Shown here: positions 34,082-42,739 of the stretch, piece by piece
Layout: every line of letters begins with the position of its first letter
Numbering within the stretch: the first letter of the stretch is position 1
Assembly: GCF_039939195.1 (NCBI RefSeq)
Contig: NZ_JBDUUH010000014.1
Coordinates: 1-64,000 of the forward strand
DNA: 64,000 nt
From: Foliimonas ilicis
GTDB lineage: Bacteria > Pseudomonadota > Alphaproteobacteria > Rhizobiales > Rhizobiaceae
Reading direction: 5' to 3'
Program-made: the position numbers and the translations under genes
The notes under the pieces: generated by a model
Seen by the model: the letters and a program-made list of their open reading frames with translations, nothing else
Told to the model about the DNA's origin: nothing
Databases searched by the model: none

Positions 34082-34485
34082 GCCACCTCAATCAATCGGC
34101 ATTCGAGGGACAGGATCGCATGAGAGTGCAGCCCGCCCGGATCACGCAGGAAACGGGTCGAGGCAATGCGAAGGTCAGCGACATGGTATCCTGCCATCGT
34201 CAAAGGCCCGTCATTCAAGGCATTGCGGATCGCACCGACGACCTGCTTCGCCCCGACCGTGCCGGGTTCTCTGCGCCATATATGGAGGTCGGCCAATACC
34301 TCATGACGGTTGCGGGCAACGCCATCGTCGGGGATCGTCTGTCCTTCACCTATGACGATGGAGTGATCCAAGGCAGGCGTGGCGTTCCGGTCCACGATTG
34401 CGGTGGCGGGGATGATGGCTGTCACCGCCGACGATACGACGAGACGGGCGCGAAGTGCGGCTTGGAGTGCCAGAGACGGTTCCAT
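34078..34485 (-). CDS. DUF3168 tail-completion protein
   Basis: 135 residues. The family pattern is seen in LQAALRARLVVSSAVTA, a central strand with ATPALDHSIVIGE, and HVADLRIASTRFLRDPGGLHS. Members of this group act as tail terminators at the joint with the head. Start and stop overlap or abut neighbours, as in a compact operon. Confidence 0.75.
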   Translation of the reverse strand: MEPSLALQAALRARLVVSSAVTAIIPATAIVDRNATPALDHSIVIGEGQTIPDDGVARNRHEVLADLHIWRREPGTVGAKQVVGAIRNALNDGPLTMAGYHVADLRIASTRFLRDPGGLHSHAILSLECRLIEVA

Positions 34486-34486
34486 G

Positions 34487-34897
34487 TCACGCCCTCCATG
34501 TCTCTTTGACGGCCTTGGAGATGGCGCGTTTTGTGCGGTTGCTGGTACGCTTCTTCAGCAACCGATAGGACGGCAGGAAGAACGGTTGCGGCAACGCGGT
34601 GGCCGTGCCGAACTCCACCCAACGGGCGTAGAATGCTGCATCGGAACCGGCATAGATCGTGATGCGCAGCACCGCGCCTTTGGTCGCTGCGAGGACTATC
34701 GTGCCTTCAGGAGCATCGCCCCACGTCCAGCCGATGCTGTCCCGCAACTCTCCCTGATCGACAGGGCATAGCCGCTTGGCGAGGGCCACGATCTCTTGTG
34801 CCGACTTCTCCATCGACAGTTCGACGGCGCGTTTCGCCGCGATGGGGATGGCGTTCAGACGCTTCTGCAACCGGGCAAGCTGGGGCGATTGAGCCAT
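34487..34897 (-). CDS. HK97 gp10-like head-tail protein
   Basis: 136 residues. IAAKRAVELSMEKSAQEIVALAKRL and then DSIGWTWGD, followed by YARWVEFGTA and a basic C-terminus, match HK97 gp10 (a tail completion protein). It is separated by one base from the next connector gene. Confidence 0.8.
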   Translation of the reverse strand: MAQSPQLARLQKRLNAIPIAAKRAVELSMEKSAQEIVALAKRLCPVDQGELRDSIGWTWGDAPEGTIVLAATKGAVLRITIYAGSDAAFYARWVEFGTATALPQPFFLPSYRLLKKRTSNRTKRAISKAVKETWRA

Positions 34898-34898
34898 G

Positions 34899-35189
34899 TC
34901 AGAAGCTCCATGCCCGGTGCTGGTCGATGATCTCCCGGAACCCCAGCGGCAATTCGTCGGCGGAAATCCCGACTAGGGACGCTTCCCGGTTCTCATAGAA
35001 GTGTCCGACAAGCTGGCGGATGGCTTCTTTCAGGTCGGCAGGGACAGGCGTCATATCTGCCAGCTTCGTTTCCAGCCACCTATCGACATAGGCTTCCGCC
35101 GCCTCGATCTTAGTTATGATCAGGGCATCGTCAGCGTCAGTGGTGATGTTCAGATGCGTTTTTGCATCGTCCAGAGTGATGACGCTCAT
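34899..35189 (-). CDS. Phage gp6-like head-tail connector
   Basis: 96 residues. LDDAKTHLNI, DDALIITKIEAAEAYVDRWL and LKEAIRQLVGHFYENREA are diagnostic of the HK97 gp6 adaptor ring that attaches below the portal. In HK97-like genomes this gene follows the capsid gene; here it lies about 2.7 kb away, with tube, chaperone, HNH and regulatory genes between. Confidence 0.85.
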   Translation of the reverse strand: MSVITLDDAKTHLNITTDADDALIITKIEAAEAYVDRWLETKLADMTPVPADLKEAIRQLVGHFYENREASLVGISADELPLGFREIIDQHRAWSF

Positions 35190-35341
35190 GCCGGTGTCCC
35201 TTCGGATTGCAAATCACGCGCGATGCACCCCGCGCCGGTCCCCGTAAGTTGGGGAAAATTGTGACGTACCCCCCAGTGTTCCTTGTCGGCTGCGTTTCCG
35301 CGCAGATAGACTTGTTGGTTAATTTTGGGGAAATTGTTCAG

Positions 35342-35836
35342 ATGGACTACACTGAGATTGAAGGTCTCCTTGGTCTTGCTTCGACGGCTTTGGGTGCAAC
35401 AGGAAAAGCAGTCTCCACGGTTGAGGCTGTCAAGAAGTTGTTTGCATCTGAAAAGAAGCCGGATAGCAGCGAGGCTCATTCTTTGCTCAATACACTCGCA
35501 GCCGAATTGACGGCGGCGAACATTACGAACATGCAACTCAGCAACGGTATCAAAGAGTTGAGCGGTGCGCTTAGACGACAAGATGATTTCGAGAGCGAGA
35601 AAGCCCGATACGAACTTTTTCAGACCAGCCAGCAAGATATGGTGTTCAAGCTGAAAGAGGATCATGCTAATGGACAGCCGGTCCATTTCATCTGCCCAGT
35701 ATGCCTCAATGCGGACAGGCAGATTAGCTTTATTAGCGGGAGAGGTGACTACAAGAGATGTCAGAAGAACTCGAACCACACGTTCCAGTTCAGCTACACG
35801 CCGCCAGTTGGCCCAAAGATAGTGGGTATATATTAG
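35342..35836 (+). CDS. Zinc-ribbon-like cargo protein on the opposite strand
   Basis: 164 residues from the ATG at 35342. The N-terminal half is helical (LLGLASTALGATGKAVSTVE). A long helix (LTAANITNMQLSNGIKELSG) precedes a C-terminal zinc-finger-like part with CPVCLN and RCQKNSNHTF. It is transcribed against the structural genes and inserted between the HTH-repeat gene and the connector, with its own A/T-rich upstream region. Such insertions often carry immunity or host-benefit genes. No family recognised. Confidence 0.55.
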   Translation: MDYTEIEGLLGLASTALGATGKAVSTVEAVKKLFASEKKPDSSEAHSLLNTLAAELTAANITNMQLSNGIKELSGALRRQDDFESEKARYELFQTSQQDMVFKLKEDHANGQPVHFICPVCLNADRQISFISGRGDYKRCQKNSNHTFQFSYTPPVGPKIVGIY

Positions 35837-35844
35837 AGGGCGCA

Positions 35845-36288
35845 TCATATCGAATGCTCGCGGCAAGGATGACCTAGCGGTCCTAAGCCTTTCAGCATGC
35901 GGCGGATGATTTCCTCGTTTCTCTCACGCCTTACGTTGGAAACTATGCGTTGAACGATGCGCATGTTGCGCTTGCGACGGTTCCGCTGAACCATGTCCAT
36001 CACGGGTTCGGTCAGGGCGCGTTCCAAAGTCCAGCCAAACTGGCCGATGCGTTCCCGCAAGGTAGCCGAATTGATACCCGTCTCCTTCGCCCACTGGCTT
36101 ATGGTCCGGGTTTTGCCGTCGAAGGTGAAGGTCCTCGACTTTGCAGTCGGTATGGCGATTGCTTCTTCCAAGGTCATGCCCTGCTTTACAATGCGGCCAC
36201 GCAACGCTTTTGGAGATACGCCGGTACGTCTGCCAATCTCCGCGAGGGTCCTTTGCTGGCCTTGAAAGGAATACGTGGGGTATCTCAT
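35845..36288 (-). CDS. DNA-binding protein with two HTH repeats
   Basis: 147 residues. Two copies of a 45-residue unit (RTLAEIGRRTGVSPKALRGR with MTLEEAIAIP, and RTISQWAKETGINSATLRER with WTLERALTEP) recall the HTH modules that accompany HNH or AP2 domains in phages. The C-terminus is highly basic. Its ATG overlaps the HNH stop (ATGA), so both are made together. Confidence 0.6.
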   Translation of the reverse strand: MRYPTYSFQGQQRTLAEIGRRTGVSPKALRGRIVKQGMTLEEAIAIPTAKSRTFTFDGKTRTISQWAKETGINSATLRERIGQFGWTLERALTEPVMDMVQRNRRKRNMRIVQRIVSNVRRERNEEIIRRMLKGLGPLGHPCREHSI

Positions 36289-36626
36289 GATCTGCGCTCC
36301 TGCGATTGCAGCGGTCCATCGTGGCAAGGCTGGCAAGCAGGAACCCACTTGCTGCGATCCCAGAAGATGGCCTTGTTTCCACGATGCGGGGTGGAGTGAT
36401 GGACCACGGTCGCGCGCGCTCCGCACCGTGAGCAATTTGGGTGCTTGGCGAGGAAGGATTTGCGGGCCTGATCCCACTTGCTGTCATAGCCACGCTGGCG
36501 GGCTGTTGGCCGCGTCTGATCAAACGCAGCCTTGCGCTCTCTGTCCCGCGCAACAGCATGTGAACATTTTTGGCCGGGTGCTACGATGCACCCGCATGAC
36601 CTGATTGACGGTGCTGCGAATGGCAT
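36285..36626 (-). CDS. HNH endonuclease
   Basis: 113 residues. Zinc cysteines lie in CSRCGA and CQPCHD, and the catalytic H lies in VVHHSTPHRG. In HK97-type phages an HNH protein next to the terminase assists packaging cleavage. Here it is 2.5 kb from terL. It is coupled to the HTH-repeat gene downstream and overlaps the XRE gene by one base. Confidence 0.75.
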   Translation of the reverse strand: MPFAAPSIRSCGCIVAPGQKCSHAVARDRERKAAFDQTRPTARQRGYDSKWDQARKSFLAKHPNCSRCGARATVVHHSTPHRGNKAIFWDRSKWVPACQPCHDGPLQSQERRS

Positions 36627-36850
36627 TATGCGGCCTCGCTGTCAGGTCGCTTGATCGCTTCGAGTTCGTAACCGAACACGGAAAGCAGGCGTTCGATTTC
36701 ACTGATTTTGAAGTTACTTGGCTTGCCGTTCAAAAACCTTCCCAACCGTGTGCGATGGACGCCTGTGCGGATGGCCAAGCTGCGCACGGAAACGGACTGT
36801 TCGCGGCGTAGATCGTTGATGATGCACGGCCACTGGCTGGACGAGCGCAT
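36626..36850 (-). CDS. XRE-family helix-turn-helix protein
   Basis: 74 residues. VRSLAIRTGVHRTRLGRFLN is the HTH, followed by FKISEIERLLSVFGYELEAI typical of small phage Cro/C1-like proteins. It lies inside the structural operon and not near the Arc-like genes, so it may control late genes. Confidence 0.65.
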   Translation of the reverse strand: MRSSSQWPCIINDLRREQSVSVRSLAIRTGVHRTRLGRFLNGKPSNFKISEIERLLSVFGYELEAIKRPDSEAA

Positions 36851-36851
36851 G

Positions 36852-37406
36852 TTAAGCTGCCTCCTTCACTGTCCCGTGGGCGGCGAACAGGCTTCTGAAT
36901 TTCTCGTTCAATGGCCGGTCATCTTCCGGCTTGGCCTTCTCGCCACCGCCGAAGATGGCCTTCAGCATTTCAAGTCTGCCCTTGTAAGCTTGTGTGATCT
37001 CGGTTGGCGTGGCGTCCAAGGTTGTTTCCGGCGTCCAGCCCAGCCAGCCGGTCCCGATCCGGTAGAGATTGGTGAGGTGGTCAGCGAAAGGGACTGACTT
37101 GCTGCCGTTGGTTTTTGCTTTGGCTGGCGCATCTTCGAGGTCGATGCCGGTCAGCGCCATCACATAAGCGAGCAATGAACCTTTCAACTCTGGCAGGACT
37201 TCCAACACGCGGTTTTCGAGAAACAGCATGTCGGTGTGATCTCGAATGATCTCCACGGCAGCGGACAGGCTGTTTTCCTGCACGTCACGAATGAGCTTGG
37301 CGAACGAACCTTCGAGGCGTTCTAGGCGGATGGCATGACGCAAGGCGGGGTGGAGGAAGATTTCCTCCCCCGCCACGGTGATGGTGATGTCATCCGCCAG
37401 TTTCAT
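36852..37406 (-). CDS. Probable tail assembly chaperone
   Basis: 184 residues. DITITVAGEEIFLHPALRHA at the start and GTGWLGWTPETTLDATPTEI with AYKGRLEMLKAIFGG at the end fit the two-part chaperones coded between tube and tape measure genes. In many siphophages the second part arises by ribosomal slippage; here both seem to be in one frame. It directly follows the tube-like gene (4 bp gap), but the tape measure gene is 4.7 kb away. Confidence 0.55.
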   Translation of the reverse strand: MKLADDITITVAGEEIFLHPALRHAIRLERLEGSFAKLIRDVQENSLSAAVEIIRDHTDMLFLENRVLEVLPELKGSLLAYVMALTGIDLEDAPAKAKTNGSKSVPFADHLTNLYRIGTGWLGWTPETTLDATPTEITQAYKGRLEMLKAIFGGGEKAKPEDDRPLNEKFRSLFAAHGTVKEAA

Positions 37407-37410
37407 CGGA

Positions 37411-37887
37411 TCAGGTAGCCGATGCCGGGACTTCGAGGATTGGCCCGGAAATGGCCAACATGAAGTTTGTGCTGACTATCGTGTCCGCATCTCCGAAGTT
37501 GTTCTTACGGCTTGCAACGATGGCGCTAAAATAGAAGACCGAACCTTTCGGGCTGGCTCCGGTAGCGGGCTTGTCGTTCAGTTCGACGCGGAAATTGTAA
37601 GCGTGGGGCGTTCCTTCCGCCGCCACAAGTGCCGCATAACCGGCATCGCTGCTGTCACGGGCCACGGACAATTCCATGGTTCCATTATCGCGACTGCCTT
37701 TTAGTTTGCGCACATATTCCTGATCAACAAACTTGCCGGTGAGGATTTCTGCCTCACTGCCTGCTTCGCCCACGTCTTGCAGATTGGCGATAAGCACGTA
37801 GGTGTCGGCAGCATAAGCGGCGGCGTCTGCCATTGAGACGGTCGTGCCGATGCCAACTTTCGTACCCGCGTTTGCATGAATGCTCAT
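37411..37887 (-). CDS. Phage tail tube-like protein
   Basis: 158 residues. GTKVGIGTTVSMADAAAY, then VGEAGSEAEILTGKFVDQEY and KGSRDNGTMELSVARDSSD resemble the beta-barrel tube proteins of siphophages, whose rings stack around the tape measure. It lies 66 bp after the capsid gene. The identity is by pattern and context. Confidence 0.65.
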   Translation of the reverse strand: MSIHANAGTKVGIGTTVSMADAAAYAADTYVLIANLQDVGEAGSEAEILTGKFVDQEYVRKLKGSRDNGTMELSVARDSSDAGYAALVAAEGTPHAYNFRVELNDKPATGASPKGSVFYFSAIVASRKNNFGDADTIVSTNFMLAISGPILEVPASAT

Positions 37888-37953
37888 GATGAAAGTCCTT
37901 TGCTGAATTGGGGAATGACGGCGGAGACTGGCCCCGCCGTGTAATTGTCAGGA

Positions 37954-39120
37954 TCAGGAAGCGGCGATCTTCAGCTTCACGAATTTTTCTGCGTTCGTGA
38001 CGTCCCCTCCTACGCGCTTGCGGGCATGGAAGACTGTGATGCCGTTTTTCGCGCGGGTGAACGGATCGGTGAGGATGGACAGGCCGACACGATCCACGAT
38101 GCGATAGCCAGACCAATCACCGAACACGATTGGAAACTTGCCAGCCGCAACGCTGTCCATGTCCACTGCTTCGATGACCGGACGGCCAAGGAGGGTGGAA
38201 GGCTGGCCCGCCTGAATGCCCGGTTGCCAGAGATACGCGCCCTGCGCATCCTTCAGCTTCCGCACCGCTGCCAGCGTCAGGCGGTTCATGAGCCACGCGC
38301 CGTTATTCGCGTACGCGGTCGGCAGCTTGGCCATGAGGTCGATCAGAAGGTCGCCGGGGGCTGAACCAAGCGTGGAAGCATGGCCCGACACAACTTCAGC
38401 GATGCCGGTTGCGTTCAGGATGCCGTTCGGCTTGCCGACGCCGTTGCCAGAAACAAATGCAGCGCCTTCTTTCGCACCGAAATCCTCAGCGACAGCATCA
38501 CGTATTTCGCCTTCCACGTCATATGCGGCATCTTCGAGAAGCTGCTTCGAGACTTCCACGAACGTCGCCAGTTCGTACGGGGTGAGCGTCACCTGACCAT
38601 AGGTCGGCGCGCTTTCCGGGCGATTGGCGATCTCGGCCACCCAATCGGCATTCGTGCCGGTCAGTCGCTTTGGATATTTGATCTCCGGTCCCGCAATCTG
38701 GACGACCTTCGCGTAATTGCGAATAGGGCTGTATTCGGCAAGGGTCTTCAGGATTTCGTTGCCGAATGTCTCCGGTGCGAGGAAACCCGCGCTGGTATCG
38801 TTGCCGACAGTCAGGGCGCGGCGTTCGATTTCCGACAGGCCAGCATCGCCACGACGCAGATAGATGCCGAAAGAGCGCTGTTCATCGGATGGCTCGTTTC
38901 GTTCTTCCTGCTGGGTGCCAGGACGATTGAGCCGTGTTTCAAGCTGGGCGATCCGGTCGGTCAGGCCGCGCACTTCGGTCTGGTGTGCCGTGTGGCGCTG
39001 TTCGGCAGCGGAGCGGATTTGTTCCACTGCGGCTGTTGCGGCAACGAGTGGGTCGTTCTCGTCGCTGCGGATTTCCAGCGGCTGGGCCGAACGGGTTTCG
39101 ATTTTCTGATGCTTGGTCAT
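37954..39120 (-). CDS. HK97-type major capsid protein
   Basis: 388 residues from the ATG at 39120 (AAGGAAAC upstream). The first 100 residues are a coiled-coil scaffold (delta) domain (AEQRHTAHQTEVRGLTDRIA). The mature part starts near the protease cleavage region and has SERRALTVGNDTSAGFLAPE, FVEVSKQLLEDAAYDVEGEI and LLGRPVIEAVDMD, as usual for HK97 gp5. It forms the head with the protease and portal encoded just upstream. Confidence 0.9.
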   Translation of the reverse strand: MTKHQKIETRSAQPLEIRSDENDPLVAATAAVEQIRSAAEQRHTAHQTEVRGLTDRIAQLETRLNRPGTQQEERNEPSDEQRSFGIYLRRGDAGLSEIERRALTVGNDTSAGFLAPETFGNEILKTLAEYSPIRNYAKVVQIAGPEIKYPKRLTGTNADWVAEIANRPESAPTYGQVTLTPYELATFVEVSKQLLEDAAYDVEGEIRDAVAEDFGAKEGAAFVSGNGVGKPNGILNATGIAEVVSGHASTLGSAPGDLLIDLMAKLPTAYANNGAWLMNRLTLAAVRKLKDAQGAYLWQPGIQAGQPSTLLGRPVIEAVDMDSVAAGKFPIVFGDWSGYRIVDRVGLSILTDPFTRAKNGITVFHARKRVGGDVTNAEKFVKLKIAAS

Positions 39121-39124
39121 GTTT

Positions 39125-39706
39125 TCAGTTTCCTTTGAGTGCGAGCGCGGCCCTGCGGCAGGATGCAACAAAGGCCGCTGCGCTCTTGTCGCGGCCTGTT
39201 TCGGTGAAGGTTCGAATTGATGTCACCTGCGATCCCGGTACGCTTGGCATGGCGACGAATGAGACTTCGCGCAGTTCTGCCTTGGTGATGTGGCGAACTC
39301 CGCCTGAGCGGGCTTCATCCTTCAGGCGCTGGAAACCGATGCTGAGACCAGCGATGTCACCGGCCTGAAGCATCGAGCGCACTTCGCGGGCGCGCTGTAC
39401 ATCGAGATTGAGACGGCCCCGAATTTTCAGGCCAGCGTCTTCCACGACGATAGAGCGCACGGAACCGACGACATCAAAGGGATTGTGCGACCACAAAAGC
39501 GGAAGGCTGCGTCCTTCCCATGCAAAGGCGTTTCGGTCGAATGAGGTTTTATAGCTATCGACGGTGTTGAACCGGACGGCATAGCCTTCGATGGTGCCGT
39601 CATCGCTTGGCGTGGTGAAGCGGACTTCGACCATATCCAGCGTGTCGCCACTGGCGGCTTCGCGGGTTTCAAAAGCAACTGAGTGCGCAGGTGATAACAC
39701 TTTCAT
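39125..39706 (-). CDS. HK97-type prohead protease
   Basis: 193 residues. GYAVRFNTVDSYKTSFDRNAF and LLWSHNPFDVVGSV (catalytic histidine in SHN), and GLSIGFQRL (serine in the GLS region) match the U35/HK97 prohead protease. It trims the capsid scaffold before expansion. It ends 5 bp before the capsid gene start and overlaps the small upstream gene by four bases. Confidence 0.88.
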   Translation of the reverse strand: MKVLSPAHSVAFETREAASGDTLDMVEVRFTTPSDDGTIEGYAVRFNTVDSYKTSFDRNAFAWEGRSLPLLWSHNPFDVVGSVRSIVVEDAGLKIRGRLNLDVQRAREVRSMLQAGDIAGLSIGFQRLKDEARSGGVRHITKAELREVSFVAMPSVPGSQVTSIRTFTETGRDKSAAAFVASCRRAALALKGN

Positions 39707-39939
39707 GCTCGTCCCCAGACGTGATGCCAGCCAAGACGGCCCGTTGCAGGGACGCGGCAGAACGTTAAGGCTGGCGTGATTTTGTTGATTGCGCGGGTGG
39801 TTGCGACCATCTCCGAACGTCCGACTTCCTTGCCCGGATATGCGAATGCCGCCAGTTCACGGGTTGTGAAACGGCGGCTTGGAGCGGCGTCGAATGCGGC
39901 GTTGATGGAGCGTTGAATGCGTCCCGGTCCTCGGCTCAT
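39703..39939 (-). CDS. Small winged-helix-like hypothetical protein
   Basis: 78 residues. FTTRELAAFAYPGKEVGRSE and ATTRAINKI suggest a small winged helix. It overlaps the genes on both sides by four bases. Not recognised as a known virion part; it may regulate or be a late accessory gene. Confidence 0.5.
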   Translation of the reverse strand: MSRGPGRIQRSINAAFDAAPSRRFTTRELAAFAYPGKEVGRSEMVATTRAINKITPALTFCRVPATGRLGWHHVWGRA

Positions 39940-40271
39940 TTGCGGCCTGCCTTCTTGGCAGCTTTGCCAAACATGACGGTTTCCATGACTGGCAAGGCGA
40001 GCGCGTAAAGCTCCATGACGGGGAGCGGTGCTGCATAAGCGGCGGTCAGGCTGGCAGCTTCTTCCGGCTCAGTGCCGCCACCGATCAGGCCAAGGCGGAT
40101 CGTTTCCAGAAGCTCCTGATGGCGGAAATCACCGCTGAAGAACCGGCGCGACAGTCCGCCGATGCCGTTTCCGGTCTTGCGTTCAAGTTCAAGGATCAGT
40201 TCTGGCGGAAGGGCGAAACGGCGTTCGCTGTCACCGAAGAACGCGACGTGCGCGGGAGCTTCACTCTGCAT
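39936..40271 (-). CDS. GTA-type tail assembly chaperone-like protein (Phage_TAC_11)
   Basis: 111 residues. ERRFALPPELILELERKTG, then LSRRFFSGDFRHQELLETIR and LGLIGGGTEPEEAASL are the core of the family named for gene transfer agents. The start at 40271 lies inside the end of the portal gene. Its position between portal and protease is odd for a tail chaperone. Confidence 0.7.
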   Translation of the reverse strand: MQSEAPAHVAFFGDSERRFALPPELILELERKTGNGIGGLSRRFFSGDFRHQELLETIRLGLIGGGTEPEEAASLTAAYAAPLPVMELYALALPVMETVMFGKAAKKAGRK

Positions 40272-41478
40272 TGCTTCCTCCCGTGGTGAACGGATTTTGC
40301 AGCACGTTGCCGCCATCCATCGCTGGGAGGTTTTCGAGGGCGCGAAGCTCGTTTGCGGTGTACACGCCAGCGGCCCGAAACTGGCTGTAGGCGGTTGCCC
40401 GTGCTGCGGTGTCGGCGGCTGTGATGTCGTCGGTGTCAAATTCGAGGAAGCATTCGGCCCGGTCTGCTTCCGGCAGAAGCTTCAGAGCGAACTCGCCTTC
40501 GATCCGGGTCAGCCATGGGTCGAGGCTGTAGGACAGGAACATGCGCCCCATCTCGGCGCTATTCGACCACGTGGCCCGTCCGAAATCCTGCAAGAATATT
40601 GGCGGGACACGGAAGGCTCGCGCGATCTCACTGACCGCAAATTGTCGAAGCTCAAGAAACTGCGCATCGGTCGAGGTCAATGTGAGTTGCTGATAACGGG
40701 CATCGGCGTCAAGGACTGCTGTGCCGCCTGAGTGGGTCATTCCCTGCCATGCAGCTTTGGCCTTCGCGTTGGCTTCGGCGGTCAGCGCGCGGGCGAAGGA
40801 CAAGATGCCGGAAGGCCGTCCACCGTTGGCGAACAAGCGGGCTGCGTGAGCTTCAAGGGTAATCGCGAGGCCGATGGCTTCGCGAGCTTCGTAGACGGGG
40901 GAGATACCTGTCACCCCGTCAAGCGACAGAGCGGCCCGAATGTGGATGATGTCGGTGAGGGGTAGGACGCGGCTCCCGTTGCTGACGGTCACGCGGTATC
41001 GGGGTTCGCCAGTCAGCGCGTCTATCTCGACGGCCACGGCCTGCGGGTGGAGGCGATGAAGTTCGCGTGGCTGGCCCTGTCCGTCGCGTACGATCTGAGC
41101 AAGACCGTTTCCCGACAACAGACAATCTCGGACTAGCTGTTCCCGGAATTGTGCGGCGGTGGTCCATGGATTGACGGTGCCCGAAAGCAGCGTTGAAATC
41201 GGGTGATCGACGGCAGGCTCGTGAGCGCCGTTCTCACCGCGACGGAAGACTGCAAGGGGAAGATGCCCGCACGGCTCAGACAGGGCTGCGACGGCGGCTC
41301 TTACGGGAGTGCAGCGGGTGGCGTTCTGGGCCGACACGGTGACGCCCGACTGAGCCGGGATCGCACCGAACAAATCCAAGAGCCATCCAGACGGATCAGC
41401 AAGCGAACGCTGTTCCTCAGCGGGCGCGACAGTCATCTCGGTCTTGGATCGAAAGATTGAAAACATCGAACGCAGCAT
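40261..41478 (-). CDS. HK97-type portal protein
   Basis: 405 residues. VRAAVAALSEPCGHLPLAVF, DCLLSGNGLAQIVRDGQGQP, and DIIHIRAALSLDGVTGISPV, then FRVPPIFLQDFGRATWSN are typical of the HK97 portal family. It forms the dodecameric DNA gate. It is the first virion gene read in the leftward operon, with 500 bp of non-coding DNA upstream of it. Confidence 0.9.
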   Translation of the reverse strand: MLRSMFSIFRSKTEMTVAPAEEQRSLADPSGWLLDLFGAIPAQSGVTVSAQNATRCTPVRAAVAALSEPCGHLPLAVFRRGENGAHEPAVDHPISTLLSGTVNPWTTAAQFREQLVRDCLLSGNGLAQIVRDGQGQPRELHRLHPQAVAVEIDALTGEPRYRVTVSNGSRVLPLTDIIHIRAALSLDGVTGISPVYEAREAIGLAITLEAHAARLFANGGRPSGILSFARALTAEANAKAKAAWQGMTHSGGTAVLDADARYQQLTLTSTDAQFLELRQFAVSEIARAFRVPPIFLQDFGRATWSNSAEMGRMFLSYSLDPWLTRIEGEFALKLLPEADRAECFLEFDTDDITAADTAARATAYSQFRAAGVYTANELRALENLPAMDGGNVLQNPFTTGGSNAE

Positions 41479-41979
41479 CTCGTCATGAAAACGGGGTGCT
41501 GCGGATGACTACCGCTCCGATGCCGTAAGGCGATCAAGCAAGATGATGGTTACTGTGTCGGGACGATCTCGTCAACGAAATGGTGCGGGACTGGTCGCAG
41601 TTTGATCCGGGCATGAAACGGTCCCTGCGACCTGACGGGTAAATGATGTCACCCGTGCATGTGATTGCTTGCATCGGTGAACCTGCGGAAGGGGGCTATG
41701 GGGGATGGCTCTTTCTTCCCGAAAACCTTCTCCGAAATCTGGCGATAGCCTGTTTGTCGGATGCGAGCGAAGCGAGGCGTTCGACCCTATCTATGCGTAA
41801 GCATTGATAGGAATATCCTGTCTCATTCCTATGGAACATTCCCTAAGGAACGTAGTGACATTCTAATAGACATACCCCGTTTGGAATACTTTTAAGAACC
41901 CCCCCGTATGGGGTATTTCTAAACATACACCGTATTGTAGGTTTCTCGCGCGCGTAGAGAAGTATCCCATTTGGGATAT
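41479..41979. other. 501-bp non-coding region with short repeated motifs
   Basis: No gene. The right half (41810-41979) is A/T-rich and contains several variants of an ataccc/gggtat motif (41872, 41906, 41962), a 16-bp palindrome tatccca-tt-tgggata (41963-41978), and ggaa-n-ttcc repeats (41810-41850). It lies between the 186-residue protein gene and the portal gene, so it may be a binding-site cluster, a replication origin or the packaging site, besides holding the late promoter. Confidence 0.45.
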
Positions 41980-42540
41980 TTACTCTGCCTTGACGACGCC
42001 CGCGTAGAGCCGCTTGAAGACGTAGGGGAGCTTGGAGCGATCAACGGTTTTCTTGACCCATTCGACGCCTTGATCCTTGGTCTTGATCTGCTTGGTCGGG
42101 TCAAGGATCGCCGCAACCTCAAGCCAAAACGCTTCCTGATCAAGGTGTATGCGGTAAGAGTTCGGATTATCAGGCGAGATGCGTCCCTTTCCGATCTTGA
42201 TAAACGGAAAGTCCTTTAGCTTCTGTCTGGCATTGCCTTCAATCTGCTTTTTCGTAAGCCCGGACAGGGTTTGAAGCTGTTCGCCGGTCAGGAACATGCA
42301 TTCTAACATTTCGCCGTCGATTAAGCGTACGGGCTTCTTTTCAGTCTCCACCCAAATCTCTAGGACAGAGTGAAAGAACGTTGCCGACACCACGTCGCCC
42401 GTCATCATAAGGCAGACGGCCATCGAGCCTTGTCGTACCTCAAATTTAGAAGCGATAACTTTCTTCTTCTTCGCTGTCGGCTTTGGCGCGTTGGCGATCA
42501 GTTCCTTGATTTTCGAAGTCGAATTGATAGTATCGAGCAT
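41980..42540 (-). CDS. Hypothetical phage protein, unknown role
   Basis: 186 residues from the ATG at 42540; the longer frame from 42609 would run through a strong terminator-type hairpin. A lysine-rich segment (PTAKKKKVIASKF) precedes a mixed domain (CLMMTGDVVSATFFHSVLEIW), and TLSGLTKKQIEGNARQKL looks like a helix-turn-helix. It may bind the repeats directly downstream. The gene stands at the position of an early or replication gene in the element, but I cannot assign it. Confidence 0.5.
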   Translation of the reverse strand: MLDTINSTSKIKELIANAPKPTAKKKKVIASKFEVRQGSMAVCLMMTGDVVSATFFHSVLEIWVETEKKPVRLIDGEMLECMFLTGEQLQTLSGLTKKQIEGNARQKLKDFPFIKIGKGRISPDNPNSYRIHLDQEAFWLEVAAILDPTKQIKTKDQGVEWVKKTVDRSKLPYVFKRLYAGVVKAE

Positions 42541-42573
42541 GACGTGGGCCTCCACTGCCCCGTTGATTTTCGG

Positions 42574-42604
42574 GCCTCCGACGTTTGCCGCGTCGGGGGC
42601 TTTT
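42574..42604 (+). terminator. Strong terminator hairpin on the plus strand
   Basis: gcctccgacg (42574-42583) pairs fully with cgtcgggggc (42591-42600, one G-U pair) around a 7-nt loop, followed by TTTT. No plus-strand gene lies upstream, so it would stop an antisense transcript over 41980-42540. Confidence 0.65.
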
Positions 42605-42638
42605 CTCATTCTGTCATTGAGGGGATCGTGCCGGAAAG

Positions 42639-42667
42639 GGGTCTGGTATACGGAATGAGCCAGACCC
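42639..42667. repeat. 8-bp inverted repeat
   Basis: gggtctgg (42639-42646) and ccagaccc (42660-42667), loop 13 nt, between two plus-strand terminators in the gene-free segment 42605-42936. Confidence 0.5.
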
Positions 42668-42739
42668 GATTTCTTCGATTGCGCTGCCTGAGAACTCGTC
42701 TAGCCTTCGAATTCTTCGATGTCTCCTGCACGATGACAG

